Origin: Eutreptiella sp. 'Long Island Sound 2002'
Lineage: Eukaryota; Euglenozoa; Euglenophyceae; Eutreptiales; Eutreptiaceae
Assembly: GCA_964036045.1 (NCBI GenBank)
Contig: OZ038400.1
Span: 9,444,013 to 9,508,012 of the forward strand
Reading direction: 5' to 3'
DNA: 64,000 nucleotides
The notes under the pieces: model-generated
The model's database searches: none
Told to the model about the DNA's origin: nothing
Seen by the model: only the letters and a program-made list of their open reading frames with translations
Position numbers and translations under genes: made by a program
Shown here: in pieces, positions 42,079 to 53,100 of the stretch
How the letters are laid out: each line of letters starts with the position of its first letter
Numbering within the stretch: the stretch's first letter is position 1

Positions 42079-43868
42079 AGTACATCCTCTAACTGGATCA
42101 GGAGGATGTTGGTGAGCCACTTCTGCCTTGTAGTTTGCAGCGCAATTGGTCGGAGCGAATTTGGTGTTTGCATCGCCTTCGTCTTGGGGATCATTGTCAC
42201 CACTCCCGAGGTCCATGTCTTCGGCATTTTGCGCACTTCGAGGAAACGTTTCATTGAATCATACATTTGCGGTTCGAAGATGTCCGAGAACCTCTTGAAG
42301 AATTTCGCCGAGAAACCATCCAATCCAGGGGGCTGTTGCTGTTCAGCCTCTTAAGGCCTTCATGAACAATGTCCAGGGATAGTTGCTTGAAAAGAAGTCG
42401 ACCTGCCTTGCGCAGCCGCTGTTCCACTCCTAACGACTTCAGATAGGCCACACAATCTTCTTCGGTGGATCCCGTCGGTGTGGACACTTTGTCCCAATGG
42501 TCCACCAACTCTTTTGCCACCGCCTCTGCCCCCCGTATCGCCGAGCCTGTCCTGGATACCAGCTGTTGAAGTTTCTTTCGCTCCTGCAACTCCCGCATTA
42601 ACCGATACAATTCGTTCCTTTGCGTTCTCGGATCTCCTGAGGTTTCCCCGGTCGTGATCACCCCCTTGAGCTTGGACAGTGTTTCCATACCCGTTCTGTC
42701 ACGCTGAGCCTTTTCATACAGCCCCACCAGGAGGGTGTAGACTGTTGCTGCATCTGTTGCTGCGATCCCCAGTGATGATAGAAATTGGTAGACCGCTGGT
42801 GCGACAGAGTCTCTCGTGGATCCACGCAGGAACCGCAGGGCCTGTAGTTCTACCGACTGCTTTTTGTTTTTATCCTCCTTTTGATGGTTGATCACCTTCT
42901 TTTGGATGCAGCTCAGCGCCTCTTCCCACCATTGATCCCCTGTTGACTTGATAGACTTGAGAGATGTCTCCAGATCTTCCATTGCCTCCGGGTCGTGAAG
43001 GATGGTCTCTGGGCAGTAGAATCTGGGGACCGTGTCCTCTGTGTCGAAAGACGGGGGTGTGAATTCAGCCAGGATCGCCTTGTGGTCTGAGTTGGCAGCA
43101 AACATGGGGTACACGCTGGTCGCCAGGCTCAGCAATTCCGATGTTGTGTGGATGCGGTCAATACGGCGTAGCCTCTGCGGGTCGAGCTGCTCTTCTTCTC
43201 GGGGGTAGCCGTATGTGAAGCCCGTCGGACACGATGCTTCCTTGTCCTTTGATGTCCGTCAGGGTTGGACAGTGAATATCCACCCAAACATCCTGCAGAC
43301 CCGCTTTCGCCAAGGTCGTTACCTCCATGTCTCTGGCACGTAAAGACGTGTCATGCTCAAACTCTGGGGGCGCAAAGGCGTCCCTGTGTTTTACAACTAA
43401 ACTATTGTGATCAGGTCCATGTAACTCCTTGGCGATGTCTTTCCATTGCGACTGTCGACGCGTGTGCTTGTGGTGGAAGTGGACCACAACTATGGTGATC
43501 TCCAGCGGACCACTCGACAGCGAGGCTTTCAACGCCCTGGGAGACAAGAACTTCATTGATTGCAGTGTCCACTTGGATGTTTTCCACGCCAGTGCCACTC
43601 CTCCCCTTCCTTCTTCATGAAGTGGTCCGTCCAAGCCATACCCGTACTTTGACAAGCACTGTACGCCCGCTTGACGATCCTCCACCGTGACGAAGTGAGG
43701 TTCTTGGATGGCGAAGAAGTCCACCTCCAGGGACCGCAGCAGTGACCCTAGGGCCACTATGCGCTTTTGCTTACGCTTTCTCATGGTTATTTTTGTTTGA
43801 AACCCATTGATATTTTGGGACAATACTCTGAGCGTGCTGCTCAGAGGGATGCTTGATGCTGACGTCAT
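42079..43868 (-). pseudogene. LINE ORF2, APE endonuclease and RT fingers (two frameshifts)
   Basis: It starts at ATG 43868-43866. Endonuclease motifs in order: SQNINGF, QEPH, GVALAW, DVWVD. The frame shifts near 43240 and the domain continues in another frame with GFTYGYPREEE, RIDRI and NSDHKAIL, the last APE blocks. A linker leads to a second shift near 42325, in a C-run, where the frame changes from SPLDW to GLDGFSAKFF. RT finger motifs then follow (VVTMIPK, SLRPIALQ) up to the Elm2R insertion. In life the enzyme would nick target DNA and prime reverse transcription on it. This copy cannot make a full protein. Confidence 0.85.
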
Positions 43869-45463
43869 CGTGGTGCTCCATTGGACGACGAAGCCTCATC
43901 TTCCTTCAAGTCCCGCTTGCGTTTGAGGGAGCTGATGACCTTGTCGACTTGGTCATCCAACTCCATAGCCTTGGCCATTTCTCCCGCCGTAATTAGGCCT
44001 TGCCTGCGTGTCTTCGAGTCATCTGTGTTTCTGGGCCGGTCTGTGATTCGCCTTTTCCGCGCCTCGTAATCCGCCTTGGAGATCACAAACATCGGAGGCA
44101 TCCCAGAATCTGACAGGTAGACCTTTCCAATCAGCTGTGTCACACTTTCCCCGGTCAATCGCCAGGTGGCAGTGCGCATCTCCCCAACACTCCATCTGAC
44201 GTGGTCCGCGATGTACCGGCAGTGCACTGAAGGTGCAAGGGCCTCAGTCAGGTCTGAGAGGTACCACCACGGTGCCACATCCAGAAGGTACACTGTGCCA
44301 ACAAGGTCCTTCTTCCATGTCGAGGGGATTGTGGGCTTGGAGATGATATCCCTATCGAGGAACTGTCCTGTCCTCAAATCCTTGAAGACAGCCCCAATAG
44401 CAGCCACCAGTTCACGATACCTTGTCTTCAGCAGTGAGTGCCCAGTTTCCGTGAGACCCAACAGCAGTTTGCTGGGCCCCAGCACGTGGATTTTCACTGG
44501 CGATTGTGCTTGCAGCACGCCCGGGATTGTTCAAAACATCGCGAGAACTGAGGCATACAGCATGGGAGACCATGTTTCCTTGTGCGTCTTCTTGATCCAC
44601 ACCTCATAGACAGCAGTCATGTTGGTCACGTTGGCACCACGATACCATTCCACTGGCTGGATCTGGAACCTTGGCTTGGATCCGAGCTGTGATACCACAG
44701 TATTCACCTGTTCCTCATTCAACTCCGTGAAGAACAGTTTTGAGTTCCGTGGGTCTGTCCCCGGGAGGAGATGAACTTCATCAGAGTTCATGCCAATAGA
44801 CCCCAACAGCCCGTTGACTAGGTCATTATGGACCTGCACAGCGTATTGGTTATCCCGCACGTCTGGCTCGTGGAACACCACCTTGTCAACTTCTGCCCCA
44901 GGCGTCATAAGCCGCAGAAGCTTATACGTTCGGGGCGGAGATAGGCTCCTGGAGTCCCTTGTGCTGCTTGCAATCCAGACATCAAATCGATCATGTGTGC
45001 GCATGTGCATGAGGGACCTGTCCGCCATTTGTAACTTTTCGCAGCCGAAAGGCAAGTTCGAGTTGAGGGCGAGTGCCCGATTGAGAAATGATGGCCTGTC
45101 ATCATCATTGCTGACAGGTTCAAGCAGGATAGCAACAAAGCGGCCCAGCATGGGCAAATCAGCAAGTAGTCTCTTAATCGCATGTTGGACTTTATCATAT
45201 TCAGTCATCTCTCCAACGAGCACAACATTGGGGCGACTGCCGTAAAGGACGGCAGCAAGTTTTTCAGACGAGTCGCAGTCCTTGAAGAGGTCGTACGACA
45301 GGGAGGCAGCCTCTGGAACTCCACTCTTCAACACCACTTCGTCCTGAATGATATAGTCGGCGTCATCGATGGCTGCCAAACACGCCAGTTGACCGGCGTC
45401 GGCAGGAACGATGACCTCGTCGCCTGGCGTGGCCAGACAGGCCTGGGTGTCCCGGACACTCAT
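43865..45463 (-). pseudogene. LINE ORF1, interrupted by in-frame UGA
   Basis: One frame of about 532 codons from ATG 45463 to TGA 43867-43865, broken only by UGA at 44533-44531 (after VLAMF). The frame stays open for a further 222 codons, so the whole was recently one protein. The sequence is moderately acidic with a basic, charged C-terminus (KRKRDLKEDEASSS). I do not recognise a CCHC knuckle, RRM or esterase. Position and size fit a LINE RNA-binding ORF1 protein. Confidence 0.65.
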
Positions 45464-45575
45464 GCGGTCAGGGGACAAGGAGTTGGCGTCGGCGACAGTT
45501 TGTCAAGGCCCGGCGGCCCGGGCAAGCATGGACAAAAAGACAACAAAAAACAATAGACACTCAGAAAGTGAGGAA

Positions 45576-45589
45576 CCAATGGAGGAAGG
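45576..45589. repeat. 14-bp target-site duplication of LINE, right copy
   Basis: CCAATGGAGGAAGG, identical to 6138-6151. It borders the LINE 5' end and runs into a G homopolymer. Confidence 0.88.
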
Positions 45590-45877
45590 GGGGGGGGGGG
45601 TAGCCGGGAGGCTGCTGGATGGTCCCTTGGGTCACAAAGTCATCGGCCGTGTGACTTGGACCTGTCAGCTTTGTGGGCATCGCGACCTCCTCGACGAAGT
45701 GCCATATAGGCCTCCACCCGTGGCTTTCGGGGTCGTATTTGACTATATTGTAGGCTACACCTTGCCGCCCCCCCTAACACAAGCAGCTCCTCTTTGAACA
45801 TGTGGACGCTGTGCGATGCAAAACGCAAGCTAGGCTAGGCTACCCACCGGCCTGCAACCGCATGATACGCCTCTATT

Positions 45878-46575
45878 GTGCAGGTCGGGCCGGAATTTCC
45901 TCACAAAACCACAAGCTTGCCCCACCAAAGCTCCCCCATACAAGCTGCCCGTGGCCCCTGCATCATTGGCAACACCGCCCAGTATGCCTTGCTGTACATG
46001 TCTGAGCATGTATTGATGTACCATGCGCCCTTCTGCAAGCAGCTCGGTAACAACCTCTTGGTCCTTCAATTCTGTAACGCTGGAATCGCTGATCCTGCTT
46101 GGATGTGGCAGCAAACCCTTCCAAAACCCGTGCAAACGTGCTCTTGAATGGAGATATGATACTCATGTCATATAACACGGCCAATTGCTTGTCTTCAAAT
46201 AAAATTTTCGAGGGACCAACATCGATTAAGTGGGGCCTCCGGCGCGAGGCGACGTTCCACGAAGTGCCAAAGTTCCAGCATCAGGTGTCGTTGGAGCACA
46301 GTCTCATCGCCATCACAACCAACGGTTGCTACCTGCATGTCTACAAGCCGGAGTCGCGCAGGTGGCTATCGTTGCGGGGGCCGCTTGAGGCCAACGCGGA
46401 TGCGGTTGTGCGGCAATGTTCAGAATGGGGCGAGTCTTTGGTGGTGGAGCTATGCGGCGTTGACGATGTTATGATTCTACGCCAGCTTGATGTTGCCACA
46501 TGGTCGTGGAAACCACCTCCATTGCTAGGGCCTGTCACAATTTTAGGGGATATGGGTGAAGCTATGCGGCGTTGA
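45878..46575 (+). pseudogene. Possible decayed kelch/F-box-associated propeller sequence
   Basis: Two plus-strand frames, offset near 46140, together look like beta-propeller blades. The first has NNLLVLQFCN ... DPAWMWQQTLPKP. The second has SLIAITTNGCYLHVYKPESR and SLVVELCGVDDVMILRQLD ... WSWKPPP, the alternation of hydrophobic strands and W-containing turns seen in kelch or F-box-associated repeats. There is no good ATG and the frames do not join, so this is either an intron-containing fragment or a pseudogene. The identification is weak. Confidence 0.28.
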
Positions 46576-46594
46576 CGATATTATGATTCTATGC
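46447..46594 (+). repeat. 34-bp direct repeat, 113 bp apart
   Basis: GCTATGCGGCGTTGACGATG/ATTATGATTCTA occurs at 46447-46480 and again at 46560-46593 with about two differences. It looks like a local duplication in the propeller-like sequence. Confidence 0.75.
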
Positions 46595-46648
46595 ACACCT
46601 CCTTCACTGCCTACAATAGCAACATCTAGTCCCGGAATGCAGAAAGGG

Positions 46649-46662
46649 GGGCAAGGGGAGGG
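46649..46662. repeat. 14-bp TSD of short LINE-derived element A, left copy
   Basis: GGGCAAGGGGAGGG, repeated at 47027-47040. The same length as the LINE target-site duplication. Confidence 0.82.
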
Positions 46663-47026
46663 CCATGAGGCAACGGAAACTGGGTTCGCATACGCCCCCG
46701 TGTCACAGGCGCATGGTCATAACCACATTGTTCAATGTCATGCTTGCTGCACTGCAGCGTCGACCAGTTCTGTACCACACCAGGTGGTTGCTGACTGTGC
46801 ATTGGCTATGCTCCTCTGAACATTGAGGTCAGCTCGCACCCACCACCCACCCACAGTGCCGGTTAGACTCTAACCCTTGCCCTGCAGGTCGTGCCCGTGC
46901 CTTGCACTCATTCCCTGGCACGTAAGGACGTGTCGTACTCGTGCCTCAGGGGCGCAATGGCGCCTGTGATGGCGCAAAGGCGTCTCAACATTTCAGCATG
47001 TGCTCCCGATGTCAGGTGTCTCAACA
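46663..47026 (-). mobile_element. Short non-autonomous LINE-derived element, copy A (364 bp)
   Basis: The 3' part (46663-46890) matches the LINE 3' terminus at 6152-6380, including the exact end CCATGAGGCAACGG. The 5' part (about 46910-47010) resembles LINE endonuclease coding sequence near 43331-43395 (CTGGCACGTAARGACGTGTC and GCGCAAAGGCGTC blocks) with about 20 extra bases. It is flanked by a 14-bp TSD. It carries no protein and presumably moved using LINE proteins that recognise the shared 3' tail. Confidence 0.78.
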
Positions 47027-47040
47027 GGGCAAGGGGAGGG

Positions 47041-47876
47041 GAGGGGGGGGGGGGGGTTAGAGCAAAAAGCCCAAGGTGTCTGCTTTCCGTAGTTGGCGGC
47101 GCCTATCGGCCTATCGCCACTCGCAACTCTGTTATTTTTGCTGTCGTTCAACTTTCCGGCAATGTAGCTTCGACGAAAATGGGTTGTGCCAACGGACCCC
47201 TTGGACTTACCGTCCCAACTTTGTGGTTGGTCCGCACAAAGGGGAGCCTTTTCTCCTGCCATTGGCCCCCGGCGACCATCCCTTGCCGCAGTTGGTTGAA
47301 ACAACTCTAGCTGCGACGGTTGGGCCTAGGGATGGTTGCCTCTCAGAGGGCCGTCCTTGGTGGCACTTAACAACCCTATGATTTCCGCCACGCCATGCTC
47401 CTCCTGCACCTTGCGAGTGCGACATGTCCATCCTCCCTGTGCCCTCCTCATAAAACCCAATTGTCAAAAAAGCAAACCACCACCTGGGCAACGAGCAAAC
47501 CATGCTAAATCTCAGCTGAAAACACATCAAATTTAAACATTGGTCTTAGTAATATGAGAAGGAAAATAATGACAAAAACAGCAAGGATTGTGGCTCAAGC
47601 GGAGGAACAATAGATGGTTGGGACAAATTGATTGAATGGCCCCACCGTAGCGGCTTCGGCCTTTGGTTCTGAAACGGTTGCACCAGCACGATGAGGATCT
47701 TCAACTATGTACAAGATTTGCGCCTAGCCGCGGCTGGGTGGCTGGGAGGCTTTGGAACCCCCCCCCCCCCGCCCCCCCTGGCTGGCTGGCTGGCTGGCGC
47801 GCCCCCGGAAAACAGCCAAAATACGTAGTGCACCATTGTACCGCCTCTTCTCACGCATGGTATGGGTATGGGGATG
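47041..47876. other. Intergenic with G/C runs and (GGCT)n
   Basis: No gene recognised. It has a G-run right after the TSD at 47027-47040, a C-run at 47759-47778 and a short GGCT tetramer run at 47780-47798. Confidence 0.45.
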
Positions 47877-47888
47877 GGTTTGCAAGGG

Positions 47889-48234
47889 CCATGAGGCAAC
47901 GGAAACTGGGCTCGCATACGCCCCCGTGTCACAGGCGCATGGTCATAACCACATTGTTCAGTGTTTTGCTTGCTGCACTGCAGCGTAGACCAGTTCTGTA
48001 CCACACCAGGTGGTTGGTGACTGTGCATAGGCACTGGTCCTGTGGACATTTAGGTCAGCTCGCACCCACCGGCCACCCACAGTGCCGGTTAGTCTCTAAC
48101 CCTTGCCCTACAGGTCGTGACCCTGTCATGCACTTGCTCTCTGGCTCGTGAGGACGTGTCATACTCAATCCTCAGGGGCGCAATGGCGCCTTGGATGGCG
48201 CAAAGGCGTCTCGGCATTTCAGTATGTGCTCCAA
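47889..48234 (-). mobile_element. Short non-autonomous LINE-derived element, copy B (346 bp)
   Basis: Same structure as copy A: LINE 3' tail (47889-48115) joined to the endonuclease-derived segment (48150-48234). Flanks are GGTTTGCAAGGG (47877-47888) and GGTTTGCGAGGG (48235-48246), a 12-bp TSD with one mismatch. The two copies share the same internal junction and similar 5' ends, so they belong to one family and are not chance truncations. Confidence 0.78.
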
Positions 48235-48246
48235 GGTTTGCGAGGG

Positions 48247-49150
48247 GGGGGGGGTCGGCCACCTTTCAAGAACACCCTTACCTCATACTCCAAGTTGCCT
48301 TGCCTTCAGAACCTCCCATAAAGACCAAGAACACAAAACATAGAATCACCGCATTAGACGTATGTTCAACTGGAAATGTTGTTGTTACGGATGTAAACCT
48401 CAGAGTACACAATTGTCCTCAATCCGAAATATATACCATCCATATTGCAATATATATCCCAAGGCACCTTTCCAAAGAACACTTACATCTCCAACTTCTC
48501 ATGCCTACGTTAGTTGGACACGGGGACACTACAACACAATGCAACAGCAATTGTGTTGGGTGATTGTGCAACTGGACCACTTGGTCCGGATTCCCACACG
48601 AGCAAACAACCCAAAACCCCATCCCGATGCATGATGTGCCTTGTGAAAAAGGAAAGAAATTTTACCACTCACTCCATGGATTGGTGACATCGTCTTGAGA
48701 TCTTGAGAGCAAAGGCGGTGAGGCAAACATGCATGTACAAAGCAATGGTGGTTGGCTGGCTGGCTGGCTGGCTAGGTGGCCGGCCGGCCGTCCGAAACCC
48801 CAACCCCCCCTGGCTGGCGCAGCTCCACAGTCAAGCAGGGTATTTAGGGGGTGTTAATAAATCAAGTTATGTCCACGAGGACCGCTTTAGGCGTCGTCAG
48901 GTGCTGGTCTCAGGCGGCGATGCAAAGCAAAAGAGAGCAGAGCAACAAATCTAGAGACAGTAGGCACAGCCTTTCTGCAGAAAGCGGGGTACAGCCAAAG
49001 AGGTCCGGGAGGTGCGGTTAGCAATCACGGTGTGTCCTTGGCCGTACACACATAACAACCTTTTTTCAGGTGAGGTGTCTCTGTATGCTACAGTGTGTCA
49101 CCAGTTATCCGCATAGAGAGGATCTCGCAAGCTGGATGCCTGAGAGTGCT
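48247..49150. other. Intergenic, no gene seen
   Basis: AT-richer DNA with a GGCT tetramer run near 48753-48772. I see no coding or RNA feature. Confidence 0.4.
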
Positions 49151-50140
49151 TCAATAACCCCAGGACGCCGCTTTCTTGAGGAGTTTTGGGCGCCACCAAC
49201 AGACCGGGTAGTTTTTGGATAACAACACTGCAGCTACATTACAAACATTCAATGCATAAGCAGCGGGTACATGTGGTGGGCGATAATGGGAACATTTCTT
49301 GGCAATGTTGGGCACCAGGGAGGTGAGCATCGACCTAACATTCGGGCTATGCTTGTCCAGCCACCTCTTAGGTGCCGTAGGGACAGGGTCACCGGCCGTA
49401 CTTACAAACATAGGTTCTTTCACAAACATAGCCGGTCTGTCATCATAGAATGTCACCTGGGATTCAAGGAAGCCTAGTGATTTACCCCTTGCTTCAACAG
49501 TCAACTCCATTGCCAGAAGGTCACCCATAGTGTCCTGGAATTGCTCAACCGACATTGCTGGGAAAGGTGACAGTTGGGAAGGATCATGCAGTATTAAGTA
49601 TATCTAAAGCACGGGGGGAGGGTGGACACATCTAGCTGGGATTCCATGAAAAGGAGGGTAAGTGATGATGTCTGCGCTGATGTTGCTCCCCCTATTGTTG
49701 TCCCAGTAGTTTGCCAGAACACACTGGAAAAGTGAACGAAACGGTCATTGAACTGCAGGTCCCAGGTCAAGAGAAGGAGGACGTCGTGAATGGAAAAGAA
49801 TTGGTAGGCCGAGTCACTTGTTCCTCTAGCTCAAATGGAGTCCAGTGGTCTAACACCTGGCTTGTGTATACGAAAACCAAACGAGTATGGGTGAAGGTGG
49901 CGTTCTTTGCACAGAATGGACCAGAAGTGTTTCACAGCAACCAGAATTTTTTCTCGGGGATTGCTGGGGAACATTTCCACAAGATCTATTTCGACCCACT
50001 CAGCGGATGTGGACACACATTGGTCACGGAAATCATTCACAAAACCCAGCAACTGTTCCATTGAAACCGATTCGAGAGCACCAGGACGGGAACACGCCAA
50101 TTTGCATAAAAGGGTTAGGCATCTACCAAAGTGGCGGCGG
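49151..50140 (-). pseudogene. Degraded retroelement reverse transcriptase, truncated by the satellite
   Basis: Read on the minus strand in several frames. EWVEIDLVEMFPSNPREKIL (about 50000-49940) fits RT motif A with a D-x-x-x-M-F-P core. FWQTTGTTIGGATSAQTSSL (about 49740-49680) fits motif B. A stop/frameshift lies near 49600, where the catalytic D-D block would be (only RYT remains before TAA). Then a 134-codon frame follows (SLGFLESQVTF ... NVRSMLTSLVPNIAKK ... PVCWWRPKLLKKA) that resembles the region after the palm in some protist retroelement RTs. It differs from the LINE and the gypsy RTs. Its 5' side ends where the satellite begins. Confidence 0.5.
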
Positions 50141-50149
50141 GCAGATTTA

Positions 50150-53100
50150 AATTGGAAACTTTGTTTTGCCATTTTCTCCGTTTTTTTTTCTCGGCACAGG
50201 GGTGCACCCACACCCACCACCGGCCACGTATTGGTGCCAAACCAACCTCAAATATGATTTTGGGGGGTTAGGGACAGCATGGCCCCACCAACCGCCCAAA
50301 AATGCAGGGAGGCGTGCCCCCTGGGCAACGGCAAACGGCCGCACCCCTTGGGACGGGGCTTCGCCGCTTGCCCAAGGGGGCCCCCCTCCGGTTGCATTGA
50401 GCACGTGGTAAAAGAGGGGTAAACGCCACCAGCTTTGAGATATTTGGGGCGCAAGTTGCAAGGAATAAAGGGATTGGAGAGAAATTCCACCATAGCTGGT
50501 CCGGGAGAGTCCGATGCGTGGGAGCACCTGGGCGCCAAAGTGATCGTACTGGCTTGTTGGAATTTTTCAGTCACCAAAACATGCAAACTAGCAGAAACAA
50601 TCATCGTAAACGTGTTCTGCCACTTCTCACGATCGTTTTGAGTATATGTAAGGCCGTTTTTTGGGCCGTTTAGCATCATTTATGAGATAGATACAGAACA
50701 CTCCTGAGTTTGGGCGATTTTGATGATGGCATGGCCGGAAAAAAAAGTCTCCGGGGGGGGGGGGCAAAAAATGCGAAAATTTTTTTTTGCATTTTTGGGT
50801 ACTATTTGATGTGGACTTTGCAATCAAAGCAAAAAAAAAAAGGGGGTGCACATACCAGTTTGGAGATATGGGCCTTGCAAAAGTTCGGTCCAAGAGGGTT
50901 GGAAACTTTGTTTTGCCATTTTCTCCGTTTTTTTTTTCTCGGCACAGGGGTGCACCCACACCCACCACCGACCACGTATTGGTGCCAAACCAACCTCAAA
51001 TATGATTTTTGGGGGTTAGGGACAACATGGCCCCACCAACCGCCCAAAAATGCAGGGTGGCTTGCCCCCTGGGCAACGGCAAAGGGCCGCACCCCTTGGG
51101 ACCGGGCTTCTCCGCCTTCCCCCTCCGGTCGCATTGAGCACGTCGTAAAAAAGGGGTAAACGCCACCAGTTTTGAGATATTTGGGGCGCAAGTTGCAAGG
51201 AATAAAAGGATTGGAGAGAAATTCCACCATAGCTGGTCCGGGAAAGTCCGATGCGTGGGAGCACCGGGGCGCCAAAGTGATCGTACTGGCTTGTTGGAAT
51301 TTTTCAGTCACCAAAACATGCAAACTAGCAGAAACAATCATCGTAAACGTGTTCTGCCACTTCTCACGATCGTTTTGAGTATATGTGAGCCCGTTTTTTG
51401 GGCCGTTTAGCATCATTTATGAGATGAATACATAAAACCCCTGAGTTTGGGTGATTTTGATGTTGGCATGGCCGGAAAAATATTTTTTTCGGGGGGGGGG
51501 GGGTCCAAAAGAAGGCGAAATTTTTTTTCGCATTTTTGGGTACTATTTGATGTGGACTTTGCAATGAAAGCAAAAAAAAAGGGGGTGCGCATACCAGTTT
51601 GGAGATATGGGCCTTGCAAAAATTCGGTCCAAGAGGGTTGGAAACTTTTTTTTGCCATTTTCTCCGTTTTTTTTTCTCGGCACAGGGGTGCACCCACACC
51701 CACCACCGACCACGTATTGGTGCCAAACCAACCTCAAATATGATTTTTGGGGGTTAGGGACAACATGGCCCCACCAACCGCCCAAAAATGCAGGGTGGCT
51801 TGCCCCCTGGGCAACGGCAAAGGGCCGCACCCCTTGGGACGGGGCTTCGCCGCTTTCCCAAGGGGGCCCCCCTCCGGTCGCATTGAGCACGTCGTAAAAA
51901 AGGGGTAAACGCCACCAGTTTTGAGATATTTGGGGCGCAAGTTGCAAGGAATAAAGGGATTGGAGAGAAATTCCACCATAGCTGGTCCGGGAGAGTCCGA
52001 TGCGTGGGAGCACCTGGGCGCCAAAGTGATCGTACTGGCTTGTTGGAATTTTTCAGTCACCAAAACGTGCAAACTAGCACAAACAATCATCGTAAACGTG
52101 TTCTGCCACTTCTCACGATCGTTTTGAGTATATGGGAGCCCGTTTTTTGGGCCGTTTAGCATCATTTATGAGATGAATACATAAAACCCCTGAGTTTGGG
52201 TGATTTTGATGATGGCATGGCCGGAAATAATTTTTTTTCGGGGGGGGGGGTCCAAAAAAAGGAGAAAAATTTTTTCCGCATTTTTGGGTACTATTTGATG
52301 TGGACTTTGCAATGAAAGCATAAAAAAAGGGGGTGCGCATACCAGTTTGGAGATATGGGCCTTGCAAAAATTCGGTCCAAGAGGGTTGGAAACTTTTTTT
52401 TGCCATTTTCTCCGTTTTTTTTTCTCGGCACAGGGGTGCACCCACACCCACCACCGACCACATATTGGAGCCAAACCAACCTCAAATATGATTTTTGGGG
52501 GTTAGGGACAACATAACCCCACCAACCGCCCAAAAATGCAGGGTGGCTTGCCCCCTGGGCAACGGCAAAGGGCCGCACCCCTTGGGACGGGGCTTCTCCG
52601 CTTGCCCAAGGGGGCCCCCCTCCGGTCGCATTGAGCACGTCGTAAAAAAGGGGTAAACGCCACCAGTTTTGAGATATTTGGGGCGCAAGTTGCAAGGAAT
52701 AAAGGGATTGGAGAGAAATTCCACCATAGCTGGTCCGGGAGAGTCCGATGCGTGGGAGCACCTGGGCGCCAAAGTGATCGTACTGGCTTGTTGGAATTTT
52801 TCAGTCACCAAAACCTGCAAACTAGCAGAAACAATCATCGTAAACGTGTTCTGCCACTTCTCACGATCGTTTTGAGTATATGGGAGCCCGTTTTTTGGGC
52901 CGTTTAGCATCATTTATGAGATGAATACATAAAACCCCTGAGTTTGGGCGATTTTGATGATGGCATGGCCAGAAAGAAATTTTTTTTTCGGGGGGGGTCC
53001 AAAAAATGCGAAAAGTTTTTTTCGCGTTTTTTGGTACTATTTGATGTCGACTTTGCAATGAAAGCAAAAAAAAAGGGGGTGTGCACATCAGTTTGGAGAT

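Larger units (their letters stand above)
42079..45575 (-). mobile_element. LINE, 5' half (5' UTR, ORF1, endonuclease, RT N-terminal part)
   Basis: Continuation of the LINE at 6152-9377 and 31257-31313. The 5' end is set by the TSD CCAATGGAGGAAGG at 45576-45589. A leader of about 110 bases precedes ORF1. ORF1 and ORF2 overlap as ATGA at 43868-43865. Confidence 0.9.

Noticed and set aside
44531-44533. Selenocysteine at the LINE ORF1 UGA
   Set aside because: There is no evidence of a SECIS element or a Cys-containing homologous position, and other inactivating changes in this LINE favour decay.
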